Assembly: GCF_040096355.1 (NCBI RefSeq)
Contig: NZ_JBBMEX010000017.1
Location: 1-38,177 of the forward strand
DNA length: 38,177 nt
Reading direction: 5' to 3'
DNA from: Maccoyibacter intestinihominis
Lineage (GTDB): Bacteria > Bacillota > Clostridia > Lachnospirales > Lachnospiraceae
The translations under genes and the position numbers were made by a program. Positions 25,900 to 33,314 of this stretch are shown here, one piece after another (positions within the stretch are counted from its first letter, which is position 1; each line of letters begins with the position of its first letter). Under the pieces are notes generated by a model. That model did no database searches, was not told the DNA's origin, and worked only from the letters and a program-made list of their open reading frames with translations.

Positions 25900-26776
25900 C
25901 TTGTTTTTCCTCCGATTTTTCTCCAAAATAAAATAGAAATGCATCTTCCAGATTTTTTTCTACAGCCACAGCATCTTCTGTTGGCTTTTCTATTGAAATA
26001 ATTCTAAGCTCTGCTCCGGTTTTTGTTGTTTTTATATTTCCAACCAAATATTCATTCATATATTTGTCTATCATACTTCTCGAAACATTACATTGCCATA
26101 CCTTTTCTTTCATAGAAGATACTAAATCTTCCGCAGTACCTGCATAAAAAAGTTCTCCATCTTTCATTAACATAATGTTATTCGCAATGTACTCAATATC
26201 CGATACAATATGTGTAGACAAGAGCACCAAACGTTCTTCTGACAATTCACTAATTAAATTACGAAAACGTATTCTTTCATTCGGGTCTAATCCAGCGGTA
26301 GGTTCGTCCAAGACAAGAATTTGCGGATCGTTTAACATCGCCTGTGCTATTCCTACACGTCTAACCATTCCTCCAGACAAATTCTTCATTTTTCTTTTAC
26401 TGAATTTTTCCATTCCTACTTGATTTAATAATTGCTTCACTTTTTTTCTGGCAAACGGCATTTTTAACCCTTTTATAGAAGAAATGTACATCATATAATC
26501 ATATACGGTCAAATCTGGATAATATCCAAAATCCTGTGGTAAATATCCCAGAACTTCTCGGTATTCACCTCCTAGTTTCCATATATCTTTACCATTCCAT
26601 AATATTTGTCCTTCTGATGGTTGAACAATCGTACAAAGCATACGCATTAATGTGGTCTTTCCTGCTCCATTTACTCCAAGCAGTCCATAAATTCCTTTTT
26701 CCATAACACAATTCACTTTATTAACAGCATTTACTTCTCCGTATTGTTTTGTTACATTTTTAAATTCTAATTTCAT
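25892..26776 (-). CDS. ABC transporter ATP-binding protein (cassette 4)
   Basis: A 294-aa ATPase: Walker A L-L-G-V-N-G-A-G-K-T-T, Q-loop YLPQDFGYYP, signature KNLSGGMVRRVG, Walker B I-L-V-L-D-E-P-T-A-G-L-D-P-N-E-R, H-loop L-S-T-H-I-V, and a BcrA-like C-terminal accessory region. GGAGG is 9 nt before the ATG; the longer frame overlaps the preceding gene and has no site. It overlaps the preceding membrane-protein gene by 17 nt. It pairs with the permease at 24706. Confidence 0.95.
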   Translation of the reverse strand: MKLEFKNVTKQYGEVNAVNKVNCVMEKGIYGLLGVNGAGKTTLMRMLCTIVQPSEGQILWNGKDIWKLGGEYREVLGYLPQDFGYYPDLTVYDYMMYISSIKGLKMPFARKKVKQLLNQVGMEKFSKRKMKNLSGGMVRRVGIAQAMLNDPQILVLDEPTAGLDPNERIRFRNLISELSEERLVLLSTHIVSDIEYIANNIMLMKDGELFYAGTAEDLVSSMKEKVWQCNVSRSMIDKYMNEYLVGNIKTTKTGAELRIISIEKPTEDAVAVEKNLEDAFLFYFGEKSEEKQDA

Positions 26777-27539
26777 ACGTGTAATCCTCCAAAATTTTTT
26801 CATCAAATACCAATGACTTCTGAACACAAAAAACAAAATATACAAAAGTCAATATCAGCATAGCCACCCATACCGGAGTTACAATTTTCTGATAAATAAC
26901 ATCATTTGCAACAAGCATCATCCATAAACCAACCCATACCAGACAGGAAAGCACTGCTATATATTCTGATTTTTCCCATCTGCTGTACAATACACGAAAA
27001 CATATACAACATGAAACATTTACTGGAAGCAAAAAATTAACCGCCAAATCACTTAACGAGAGTATTGTTGTTTGATATGTAATTGCCAAAAACACCATAA
27101 CGATCACCAGATCCACTACTCCAAACATTAACATTCTTGCTGTACAAATCTGACGCAGTGTGTAATAAGACGCCTGCTCAATTTCAATCGCACCATTTCT
27201 TCTGTTTTTCCAAATTTCCGGGACAATCAGAACCACAAATATGATGGCAGATATTCCCATAATCCTCATCATATCTTTTATGTCTGACGTATAATTACTC
27301 AACCATATCCATAGACACATAAGAATACAACCTTGTAAAATCCACCATCTTTTTTTTATGAATTTTGTCTGCTCATACAAAAATTCAAAATAAGATGTTC
27401 TATGCGATTGTTTCGATAAAATTGACTCTGACAGAATATTCTGACATGCTTTTACTGTTCTGTTTTCTGCTTCAATCATTACATATTTTTTTTCAATCTC
27501 CTCTTTATATTCCTTTATTTGTTGCTTATATTTCATCAT
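26760..27539 (-). CDS. membrane protein encoded next to the sigma factor, possible anti-sigma
   Basis: A 259-aa protein with a charged cytoplasmic N-terminus of about 65 residues (M-M-K-Y-K-Q-Q-I-K-E-Y-K) and about six hydrophobic helices. Its start overlaps the sigma gene stop by 14 nt, so translation is coupled. Genes placed directly after an ECF sigma gene usually encode the anti-sigma factor. No zinc-binding H-x3-C-x2-C motif is present, so a role as permease subunit of the ABC transporter is equally possible. Confidence 0.75.
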   Translation of the reverse strand: MMKYKQQIKEYKEEIEKKYVMIEAENRTVKACQNILSESILSKQSHRTSYFEFLYEQTKFIKKRWWILQGCILMCLWIWLSNYTSDIKDMMRIMGISAIIFVVLIVPEIWKNRRNGAIEIEQASYYTLRQICTARMLMFGVVDLVIVMVFLAITYQTTILSLSDLAVNFLLPVNVSCCICFRVLYSRWEKSEYIAVLSCLVWVGLWMMLVANDVIYQKIVTPVWVAMLILTFVYFVFCVQKSLVFDEKILEDYTYEIRI

Positions 27540-28065
27540 AGTTTTTCACCTCCAACTCTTTCATCAAAAGTTCTTTTGCTCTTCCAATTCGATATTTTAC
27601 AAGCGAAAGTTTTATGTGAAGTAATTCTGCAATTTCTCTTTGTTTCAATTCTTGAAAAAAATATAAAACTGCCGTTTCTCTAATTTCTTCCGGTAACTTT
27701 CTCACTGCCTGTTCAATAGTTAATCGGACTCCTAGCTCTTCTACATGATTTTTACTACTGTACTCTGATTTTAGCAGTTCCTCTGATGGAATATCTTTTT
27801 TCTTTTTGTAATAATTTTTAACGGTATTTCCAGCAATTGTATAAAGATAATTCTTAACTTTTCCATATTCTTTATATCTATATAAATTGGAAAAGAAACG
27901 TGTAAACACTTCTTGTGTCAAATCCTCTGCCTCATATGGATCATTGATATGTAGCAAACAATATTGATATATACTTGAGTAATATTTTTTGACCAGTTTT
28001 TCACACGCATCTTCATCTCCTGCTCTTGCTAGATGTACTAACAAAGAATCAGTTTTGTATTCCAT
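27526..28065 (-). CDS. ECF-type RNA polymerase sigma factor
   Basis: A 179-aa sigma-70 family protein with only region 2 (about 20-90; Y-E-A-E-D-L-T-Q-E-V-F and Y-L-Y-T-I-A-G-N) and region 4 (about 115-170; L-P-E-E-I-R-E-T-A-V-L-Y and I-A-E-L-L-H-I-K-L-S-L-V-K-Y-R-I-G-R-A). It directs polymerase to its own set of promoters. The ATG has GGAGG 11 nt upstream; an alternative TTG two codons earlier is 4 nt from it. It is the first gene of its operon. Its promoter shares a motif with the vanY-like gene. Confidence 0.93.
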   Translation of the reverse strand: MEYKTDSLLVHLARAGDEDACEKLVKKYYSSIYQYCLLHINDPYEAEDLTQEVFTRFFSNLYRYKEYGKVKNYLYTIAGNTVKNYYKKKKDIPSEELLKSEYSSKNHVEELGVRLTIEQAVRKLPEEIRETAVLYFFQELKQREIAELLHIKLSLVKYRIGRAKELLMKELEVKNYDEI

Positions 28066-28100
28066 TCGCAAATTTGCCTCCCTCTGTTTTCTAAATAATA

Positions 28101-28127
28101 TAACAATCCTACTATAAAAAAAGTTAG
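28101..28127 (-). promoter_or_regulatory. putative ECF promoter of the sigma operon
   Basis: On the minus strand CTAACT (28127-28122), 15 bp, then TTGTTA (28106-28101), 35 bp before the sigma start codon. A T-run follows AAC, as in many ECF -35 boxes. The same motif and spacing occur before the vanY-like gene. Confidence 0.6.
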
Positions 28128-28142
28128 GATTTTCTTTTGTTT

Positions 28143-28793
28143 TTATTTATATTTTTCTAAATATTCTTCCAAACATAAATTTTCTTCTTTCATTATTTTA
28201 GCGACAGTCGTTCCAACATAACGGTAATGCCATGGTTCATTACTAATTCCTGTTATATCCGTTTTATCTTCCGGGTAACGTTTTACAAACCCATATTTAT
28301 ATGCATTTTCGTCTAACCATGGATATACTTTTTCAGAAGAACATTTGTCGGTATCCGCATTAATATCAACACTCAGTCCTAATTGGTGTTCGCTTGTATC
28401 GGGAATTGCAACATATTTCTCGGCTCTTTTTTTTGCTTCTTTCGCAGAATATCCTTGTTTTTCATATTCATTGATTTTCTCGTCCATAATTTTTTGTTGT
28501 AATTCTGGATAAATCCGTGAATCTACTTTTTTACCATTCGATAATTCTGTCAATTCTACTTGATAATTATTTGGAATATAATGATTTCGATTGACCAAAA
28601 TAAGATTCCATTCACCCGAAGTGTCTGCAAAGGACTTTTCTGACTGCAAAATTTTCGGTAATGTTAATTCTCCAACCTGCACATCGATTTTTATTGTTCT
28701 CCACATTACAACGGTTATTATGATAGTCATTAAAAGAATGAATACACGTAAAATATTCTTTCTTCTGCGATTGCTGTATCTTCTTTTGTTCAT
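28143..28793 (-). CDS. VanY-like D-Ala-D-Ala carboxypeptidase, lacking an internal segment
   Basis: A 216-aa protein anchored by one N-terminal helix (about 14-32). The LAS/VanY zinc site is visible: TSEHQLGLSVDI (H136, D143) and NEPWHYRYVG (E186, H189), which implies removal of the terminal D-Ala from peptidoglycan stems. Between Q-Q at 99-100 and K-I-M-D-E-K the family normally carries about 20-25 residues with an S-x-Y-R-T substrate-binding motif; nothing like it is present here. The ATG at 28793 is 5 nt after GGAG. It lies upstream of the sigma gene on the same strand with its own promoter. Activity is doubtful. Confidence 0.88.
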   Translation of the reverse strand: MNKRRYSNRRRKNILRVFILLMTIIITVVMWRTIKIDVQVGELTLPKILQSEKSFADTSGEWNLILVNRNHYIPNNYQVELTELSNGKKVDSRIYPELQQKIMDEKINEYEKQGYSAKEAKKRAEKYVAIPDTSEHQLGLSVDINADTDKCSSEKVYPWLDENAYKYGFVKRYPEDKTDITGISNEPWHYRYVGTTVAKIMKEENLCLEEYLEKYK

Positions 28794-28842
28794 TTTCTCT
28801 CCCACATTTTCATTATCAAAATATTTCTACTTTTAATATAAT

Positions 28843-28869
28843 TAACAACCAAAACAACAAAAGAGTTAG
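28843..28869 (-). promoter_or_regulatory. putative ECF promoter of the vanY-like gene
   Basis: CTAACT (28869-28864), 15 bp, TTGTTA (28848-28843) on the minus strand, 49 bp before the start codon. The motif and spacing are the same as upstream of the sigma gene. Confidence 0.6.
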
Positions 28870-28906
28870 TATCTAAACTTATTTATCAATAAAAAGTTTA
28901 TTTTTT

Positions 28907-28939
28907 CTCAATTCCAACTCAATTTCCTCTCAATGCCTT
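28907..28939. repeat. three tandem 11-bp repeats, possible parC remnant
   Basis: CTCAATTCCAA, CTCAATTTCCT and CTCAATGCCTT follow one another without gaps. They lie about 100 bp upstream of the ParR-like gene. ParR proteins of type II partition systems bind 11-bp tandem repeats, so this may be a partial centromere. Confidence 0.4.
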
Positions 28940-29036
28940 TTTCCTCCGATTTTCGTATGCTTATCCCACAGCAGAGCAGTACCACACCGGTACGACCTGC
29001 TGAATCAATCAATACGAAAAAAGGAGGGGATAAACC

Positions 29037-29420
29037 ATGCAGAACAATATCCGCAACACAAACCTGCGCTTTAATCTGGACAAAGAACAGCAGCGGAGAG
29101 CCTGGGAATATTTACAGACGATGGACAGGCAGGATTTTAAATCTTACAGTCAGGTAATCTCTCTTGCACTGGTAGATTATTTTGACCGCTACTACCGCAC
29201 ACAGGCTGATCCTTATCTGGAAACAAGAGAACGGGAAGAACTTTTTGTGAAACAGATTGTAGATGCAGTGGAAAACAGTCTGAAACAGGCATTGCCACTT
29301 TTTCTTTCCGGACTGACTGCAGGCATAGCGCAAAGGGAGCCCCAAATCAGGGCGTCCTTTCCAGCACCTGAAAATTCACAGCCAGATAGTGATGTAGACT
29401 GGGATTTTCTTGGAGAATAA
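29037..29420 (+). CDS. ParR-like plasmid partition DNA-binding protein
   Basis: A 127-aa protein whose N-terminus (N-L-R-F-N-L-D-K-E-Q-Q-R-R-A-W-E, then Q-D-F-K-S-Y-S-Q-V-I-S-L-A-L-V-D-Y-F) looks like a ribbon-helix-helix domain. The rest is helical with a disordered acidic tail. In related clostridial plasmids and elements this protein follows the actin-like ParM; no ParM is present in this window. AGGAGG lies 9 nt before the ATG. It heads the rep/mob module. Confidence 0.6.
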   Translation: MQNNIRNTNLRFNLDKEQQRRAWEYLQTMDRQDFKSYSQVISLALVDYFDRYYRTQADPYLETREREELFVKQIVDAVENSLKQALPLFLSGLTAGIAQREPQIRASFPAPENSQPDSDVDWDFLGE

Positions 29421-29444
29421 ACCCTTTTGATTGGAGGTGAACAC

Positions 29445-30161
29445 ATGACTGACTTTCTGACAGCAGACACCAACCTGCCATCTTATATGATGTTTCCCCG
29501 TTTCCTTCTGGACATGGAAATAAACGAAACTGCCAAAATGCTTTATATTATCCTGCTCGACCGGGCAAGGCTTTCCCAGAAAAATGAGGGCTGGTCAGAT
29601 ACAGATGGTCATGTGTTCATTTACTTTACGATTGAAGCACTGGCAGAAGTTCTCCACAAAAGCCAGATGACTGTTAAAACTGCTCTGGCAGTACTGGAAA
29701 AACAGGAGCTTATCTTCCGAAAACGGCAGGGACCCGGACAGCCTAATCGGATTTATGTAAAACTCCCAAAAGAAACCATCCACTATACAGACAGATTTCT
29801 TTCCCTAAGACAGACAGAAAACTGTCCTATTGACAGACAGGATTCTTTCCCTGATACAGACAGAAAACTGTCTGGTAATAAGAAAGAGATAAAAAAGAAC
29901 AATTTAGCAATAAGAGGGAGTAAGGATCCACTCTCACCCTATGGAAAATTTCAAAATGTTTTTCTGTCAGAGAAAGAGCTGGAAAATATCCGGCAGACAA
30001 TCCCTGACTGGAAGGATTATATTGAACGCTTATCCGGTTATATGGCTTCTACCGGAAAGCAATATCAGAACCACGCAGCTACCATCATCAGTTGGGCAAG
30101 ACAGGATCATCCTGCTTCCCGGCAACGAAATTACGAAAGTGAGGAATACGAAACATTATGA
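29445..30161 (+). CDS. RepA N-terminal family replication initiator-like protein
   Basis: A 238-aa protein. The first ~120 residues (Y-M-M-F-P-R-F-L-L-D, A-K-M-L-Y-I-I-L-L-D-R-A, and the winged-helix stretch T-I-E-A-L-A-E-V-L-H) match the RepA_N replication initiators of Gram-positive plasmids. The C-terminal end (Y-Q-N-H-A-A-T-I-I-S-W-A-R-Q-D) resembles the C-terminal motif of DnaD-type proteins. GGAGG is 7 nt before the chosen ATG. It overlaps the next gene by 4 nt (ATGA). Presumably it initiates replication of the excised or ancestral plasmid form. Confidence 0.85.
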   Translation: MTDFLTADTNLPSYMMFPRFLLDMEINETAKMLYIILLDRARLSQKNEGWSDTDGHVFIYFTIEALAEVLHKSQMTVKTALAVLEKQELIFRKRQGPGQPNRIYVKLPKETIHYTDRFLSLRQTENCPIDRQDSFPDTDRKLSGNKKEIKKNNLAIRGSKDPLSPYGKFQNVFLSEKELENIRQTIPDWKDYIERLSGYMASTGKQYQNHAATIISWARQDHPASRQRNYESEEYETL

Positions 30162-31015
30162 CAAAATTTATAGAAAAAGCAACCGCTATAACACCAAGCA
30201 GAGAGCTTCAGCCTGATGAATATTTTAACGAAACAGACCACCTGATCTACTGTTCCAAATGTAATACGCCAAGACAATGCCGGCATGAATTACAGGGAAA
30301 GGTTCTTATTCCTTCCATCCGCTGTAAATGCCAGCAGGAAATCTTTGAGCAGGAAGAAGCCCAGAGAAAACTTCATGAAAAACAAATGGAAATAGAGCAT
30401 CTTAAAACCAGCGGCTTACAGGACAAAGCACTCTATGACTACACTTTTGCCAGGGATAACGGCATCAATCCAGAAATAAAACTGGCACACAATTATGTAA
30501 GCAACTGGGAAGAGATGAAAGCAAACGCTTCCGGACTTCTCATCTGGGGTGATGTCGGTACTGGAAAATCTTTTTTTGCAGGCTGCATTGCCAATGCCCT
30601 TCTGGAAAAAGGCGTTCCTGTACTGATGACCAACTTTTCCCGGATTCTGAATACCCTTACCGGAATGCATTTTGAAGACAGAAACCAGTTCATCAACAGC
30701 TTAAACCGTTACAGTCTTCTGATTATTGATGATCTCGGAATTGAGCGGAACTCTGACTTTGCACTGGAACAGGTATTCAATGTGATAGACAGTCGTTACC
30801 GCAGTAAAAAGCCCCTGATCATAACGACTAATCTCACTTTATCAGAGCTGAATAACGCCGCTGATATCGCACACAAACGAATTTATGACCGTATTCTGGA
30901 GAGATGTATTCCTGTCCGTATCAATAACCGGAATATTCGTCAGGACAATGCAACAGCTAATTTAAAACAAGCGAAAAAAATCCTGTTGAACAATCATGCT
31001 CCGAACCAGAATTGA
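30158..31015 (+). CDS. DnaC/IstB-like AAA+ ATPase (helicase loader)
   Basis: A 285-aa protein with an N-terminal cysteine cluster (C32, C35, C41, C56, C58) that may bind zinc, then an AAA+ domain: Walker A GDVGTGKS (131-138), Walker B L-L-I-I-D-D-L-G, sensor 1 I-I-T-T-N, and R-I-Y-D-R-I near the end. DnaC-type loaders are common next to RepA in such modules. The start overlaps the RepA stop (ATGA). Confidence 0.9.
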   Translation: MTKFIEKATAITPSRELQPDEYFNETDHLIYCSKCNTPRQCRHELQGKVLIPSIRCKCQQEIFEQEEAQRKLHEKQMEIEHLKTSGLQDKALYDYTFARDNGINPEIKLAHNYVSNWEEMKANASGLLIWGDVGTGKSFFAGCIANALLEKGVPVLMTNFSRILNTLTGMHFEDRNQFINSLNRYSLLIIDDLGIERNSDFALEQVFNVIDSRYRSKKPLIITTNLTLSELNNAADIAHKRIYDRILERCIPVRINNRNIRQDNATANLKQAKKILLNNHAPNQN

Positions 31016-31047
31016 CTCAAAGAAGTATAACGCAATGATTATTTTTC

Positions 31048-31105
31048 ACTGACAGTGGTACTACTATCTTTCCTTATTTTTCACCAAGAACATGCCACTG
31101 TCAGT
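31048..31105. repeat. 11-bp inverted repeat between the DnaC-like gene and DUF3847
   Basis: ACTGACAGTGG (31048-31058) and CCACTGTCAGT (31095-31105) are perfect complements separated by 36 bp. They could form a long hairpin in the intercistronic RNA or be a binding site. The remaining space to 31185 holds a 6-bp hairpin TGCCCG/CGGGCA at 31151-31166, close to the next ribosome binding site. Confidence 0.6.
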
Positions 31106-31185
31106 TATCTAAAACCATAGTACCAAACCAAAAGATTTTAAAACCAAAACTGCCCGGATACGGGCATAAAAAGGAGGTGCCAGAT

Positions 31186-31407
31186 ATGGCAGATAAAAGA
31201 ATCATGACACCGGAAGAAAAAGCACTTTTACAGGCAAGACACCGCCAGGAAGAAGCCGAAGCAAGAAATCGCAAAAAAGAACGTGATGCCAGAACACACC
31301 GATTAGTCCAGGAAGGAGCCATTCTGGAAAGTATTGTTCCCCATATTAAAGAAATGGATTTAGATTCCCTGAAACGGGAGCTGATGATCCGACTACAGGG
31401 AATGTAA
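31186..31407 (+). CDS. DUF3847 family protein
   Basis: A 73-aa charged helical protein beginning MADKRIMTPEEKALLQARHR with a basic central helix and C-terminal L-K-R-E-L-M. It matches DUF3847, which is found just upstream of MobA/MobL relaxases in Firmicutes elements. The ATG is 8 nt after GGAGG. Its translation initiation region is duplicated upstream of the relaxase gene. It may be an accessory mobilisation protein; its function is not known to me. Confidence 0.8.
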   Translation: MADKRIMTPEEKALLQARHRQEEAEARNRKKERDARTHRLVQEGAILESIVPHIKEMDLDSLKRELMIRLQGM

Positions 31408-31428
31408 ACGCACAAGTTCTACTCCCGA

Positions 31429-31468
31429 AGGGCGCACTTACTCACCACCTGATAAATCAGGCAGTGGT
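31429..31468 (-). other. oriT, RSF1010/MobQ type
   Basis: The minus strand carries GTAAGTGCGCCCT (31441-31429), identical to the nic region of plasmid RSF1010. It is preceded by an inverted repeat (ACCACTGCCTGA with TCAGGTGGT, 31468-31444). By analogy the nick lies between 31433 and 31432. It is about 100 bp upstream of a MobA-type relaxase, the expected place. Confidence 0.85.
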
Positions 31469-31544
31469 ATCCCCTTCGGGGCTCGTGCGCTCTGCCGAGG
31501 GCTTTATCCGCTGTTGCAGGCAACATCGAAAGGAGGTGCCAGAT

Positions 31545-33254
31545 ATGGCAATTTATCATATGCAAGCCAAAGTCGTCAGCCGTGGTTCCGGTCGGTCTGC
31601 TGTTGCTGCTTCTGCTTATATGAGCTGTAGCCGCATGTACAATGATTATGACGGCATCCAGCATGACTATACCAGAAAGCATGGGCTGATCTATCAGGAG
31701 GTGATGCTTCCTCCAATGGCTCCATTGGAATGGAATGACCGGGAACAACTCTGGAATGCTGTGGAAGAAACCGAAAAGACCAAAGACAGCCGACTTGCAA
31801 GAGAATTTGTTGTCGCACTCCCCGTTGAGTTGGATAAAGACAGCAATATTTCTCTTCTTCAAGATTTTATTAAAAAGAATTTTGTAGATATGGGAATGTG
31901 TGCTGATTTTGCCATTCACGATACAGATGGTCACAATCCCCATGCACACATTCTTCTTACTGTCCGACCACTAAATGAAAATGGAACATGGCAGTATAAA
32001 ACCGAAAAAGAATATCTCTGTATCAAAGATGGGGAAGAAAAAGGATTTACTGCTTCTGAATTTAAAGCAGCCCAAAAACAGGGATGGGAAAAGCAATATC
32101 GCTATAAAGTTGGGAAAAAGAAAGAATATCTGACTTCCTCTGTTGCACAAGAAAAAGGATATAAACGGATTGATAAACACCCCAAGAGCAGCCGATATGG
32201 CAGACAGAATCCTATTTCCGAACAATGGAACAGTGATGAACAACTCCATATCTGGAGAGCAAACTGGGCAGATGCCGTAAATAAAATGCTTGCACGTAAT
32301 CAGATAAATGCTACCATTGATCACCGCAGCTTTGCAGATCAGGGAATCACCGAACAGCCAACCATCCATGAAGGCTACATTGCCCAGAATATGGAAAAGA
32401 AAGGCATGATAGCAGACCGCTGTGAAATCAACCGTCAGATTCGTGCGGATAACAAAATGCTCCGAGAATTAAAAGCAAAGGTAGCAAAACTGGCTGAAGC
32501 TGTAGAAAAGTCTATTCCAATAATAGCTGAAACGTTAGAAGCGATCCGCAATCATATGATTTTTACACAGTATCATTTACTTCATAATAAGATGCAAAAA
32601 GAAGTAATTCATGATTGGATGAATCATTTTAATCCAATACTGAATAAATACAACACAGTTAAAAAGAAACTCAAAGCTAAAGTTACGGAACGGAAAGAAC
32701 TGAATGTACAAAAGGATAAAACCAGTATTTTGAATCCCATCCAGCATATAAAATTAAATCAGCAGCTTACCACTATTACCGAAGAAATCGAAGAACTGAA
32801 AGCAAGGAAAGAGCAGCTAATCTTCCAGGCAGAATGCTCTACCGATAAAGATATGATGAATCTATCCAAGAAATACGACCAGATGAATAACAATCTTGAT
32901 ATCCTAGATTCTCAGGACATCTCGCTCAAAAAACAGCTTGAAAAAGATGCTGCCGCTTTCCGGGAAGAAAAATTTCGTCCTGAACCTGAACAGTATACAG
33001 AATTGCTGGACACCAGAATCCATATACGTCCTGATTTCCGGGATAAGCTGATCGAGCAGCTCAAAGGTACTTTCGGTAAATATTATGACTATCACCGACG
33101 TGATATTGCAGCCAATAAGGTGGATTATCTCAATGTGGAAGATCCTGATGTTTTTTCCCATCGTGCCTGGGAACTTGAATATCAGAGGAAACAGGAGATG
33201 CGGCGAAATCAGCCTGTTCGATCTAAGAAAAGGTCACATGATATGGAATTATAA
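31545..33254 (+). CDS. MobA/MobL family relaxase (MobQ)
   Basis: A 569-aa protein starting MAIYHMQAKVVSRGSGRSAV, which aligns with RSF1010 MobA; Y25 in A-S-A-Y-M-S is at the position of the catalytic tyrosine. The metal-binding motif is H130-N-P-H133-A-H135. Residues 300-520 are mostly coiled coil. It nicks oriT and leads the strand into a recipient using a helper conjugation system; no type IV secretion genes are present. GGAGG is 8 nt before the ATG, and an upstream in-frame start lies inside the oriT region and was rejected. Confidence 0.93.
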   Translation: MAIYHMQAKVVSRGSGRSAVAASAYMSCSRMYNDYDGIQHDYTRKHGLIYQEVMLPPMAPLEWNDREQLWNAVEETEKTKDSRLAREFVVALPVELDKDSNISLLQDFIKKNFVDMGMCADFAIHDTDGHNPHAHILLTVRPLNENGTWQYKTEKEYLCIKDGEEKGFTASEFKAAQKQGWEKQYRYKVGKKKEYLTSSVAQEKGYKRIDKHPKSSRYGRQNPISEQWNSDEQLHIWRANWADAVNKMLARNQINATIDHRSFADQGITEQPTIHEGYIAQNMEKKGMIADRCEINRQIRADNKMLRELKAKVAKLAEAVEKSIPIIAETLEAIRNHMIFTQYHLLHNKMQKEVIHDWMNHFNPILNKYNTVKKKLKAKVTERKELNVQKDKTSILNPIQHIKLNQQLTTITEEIEELKARKEQLIFQAECSTDKDMMNLSKKYDQMNNNLDILDSQDISLKKQLEKDAAAFREEKFRPEPEQYTELLDTRIHIRPDFRDKLIEQLKGTFGKYYDYHRRDIAANKVDYLNVEDPDVFSHRAWELEYQRKQEMRRNQPVRSKKRSHDMEL

Positions 33255-33268
33255 TTTCCTTTAAAAAG

Positions 33269-33298
33269 AGGCGCATGGATCAGCAAATCCATACGCCT
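33269..33298. terminator. bidirectional terminator between relaxase and cassette 3
   Basis: AGGCG-ATGGAT pairs with ATCCAT-CGCCT around a 6-nt loop with one mismatch. On the minus strand it is followed by CTTTTT, so it ends the permease transcript of cassette 3; it lies 14 bp after the relaxase stop. Confidence 0.85.
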
Positions 33299-33314
33299 AA
33301 TTTATATATTGTTA

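Noticed and set aside
28933..29157. Plus-strand frame overlapping the start of the ParR-like gene
   Set aside because: No ribosome binding site, composition unlike its neighbours, and it overlaps a well-supported gene.
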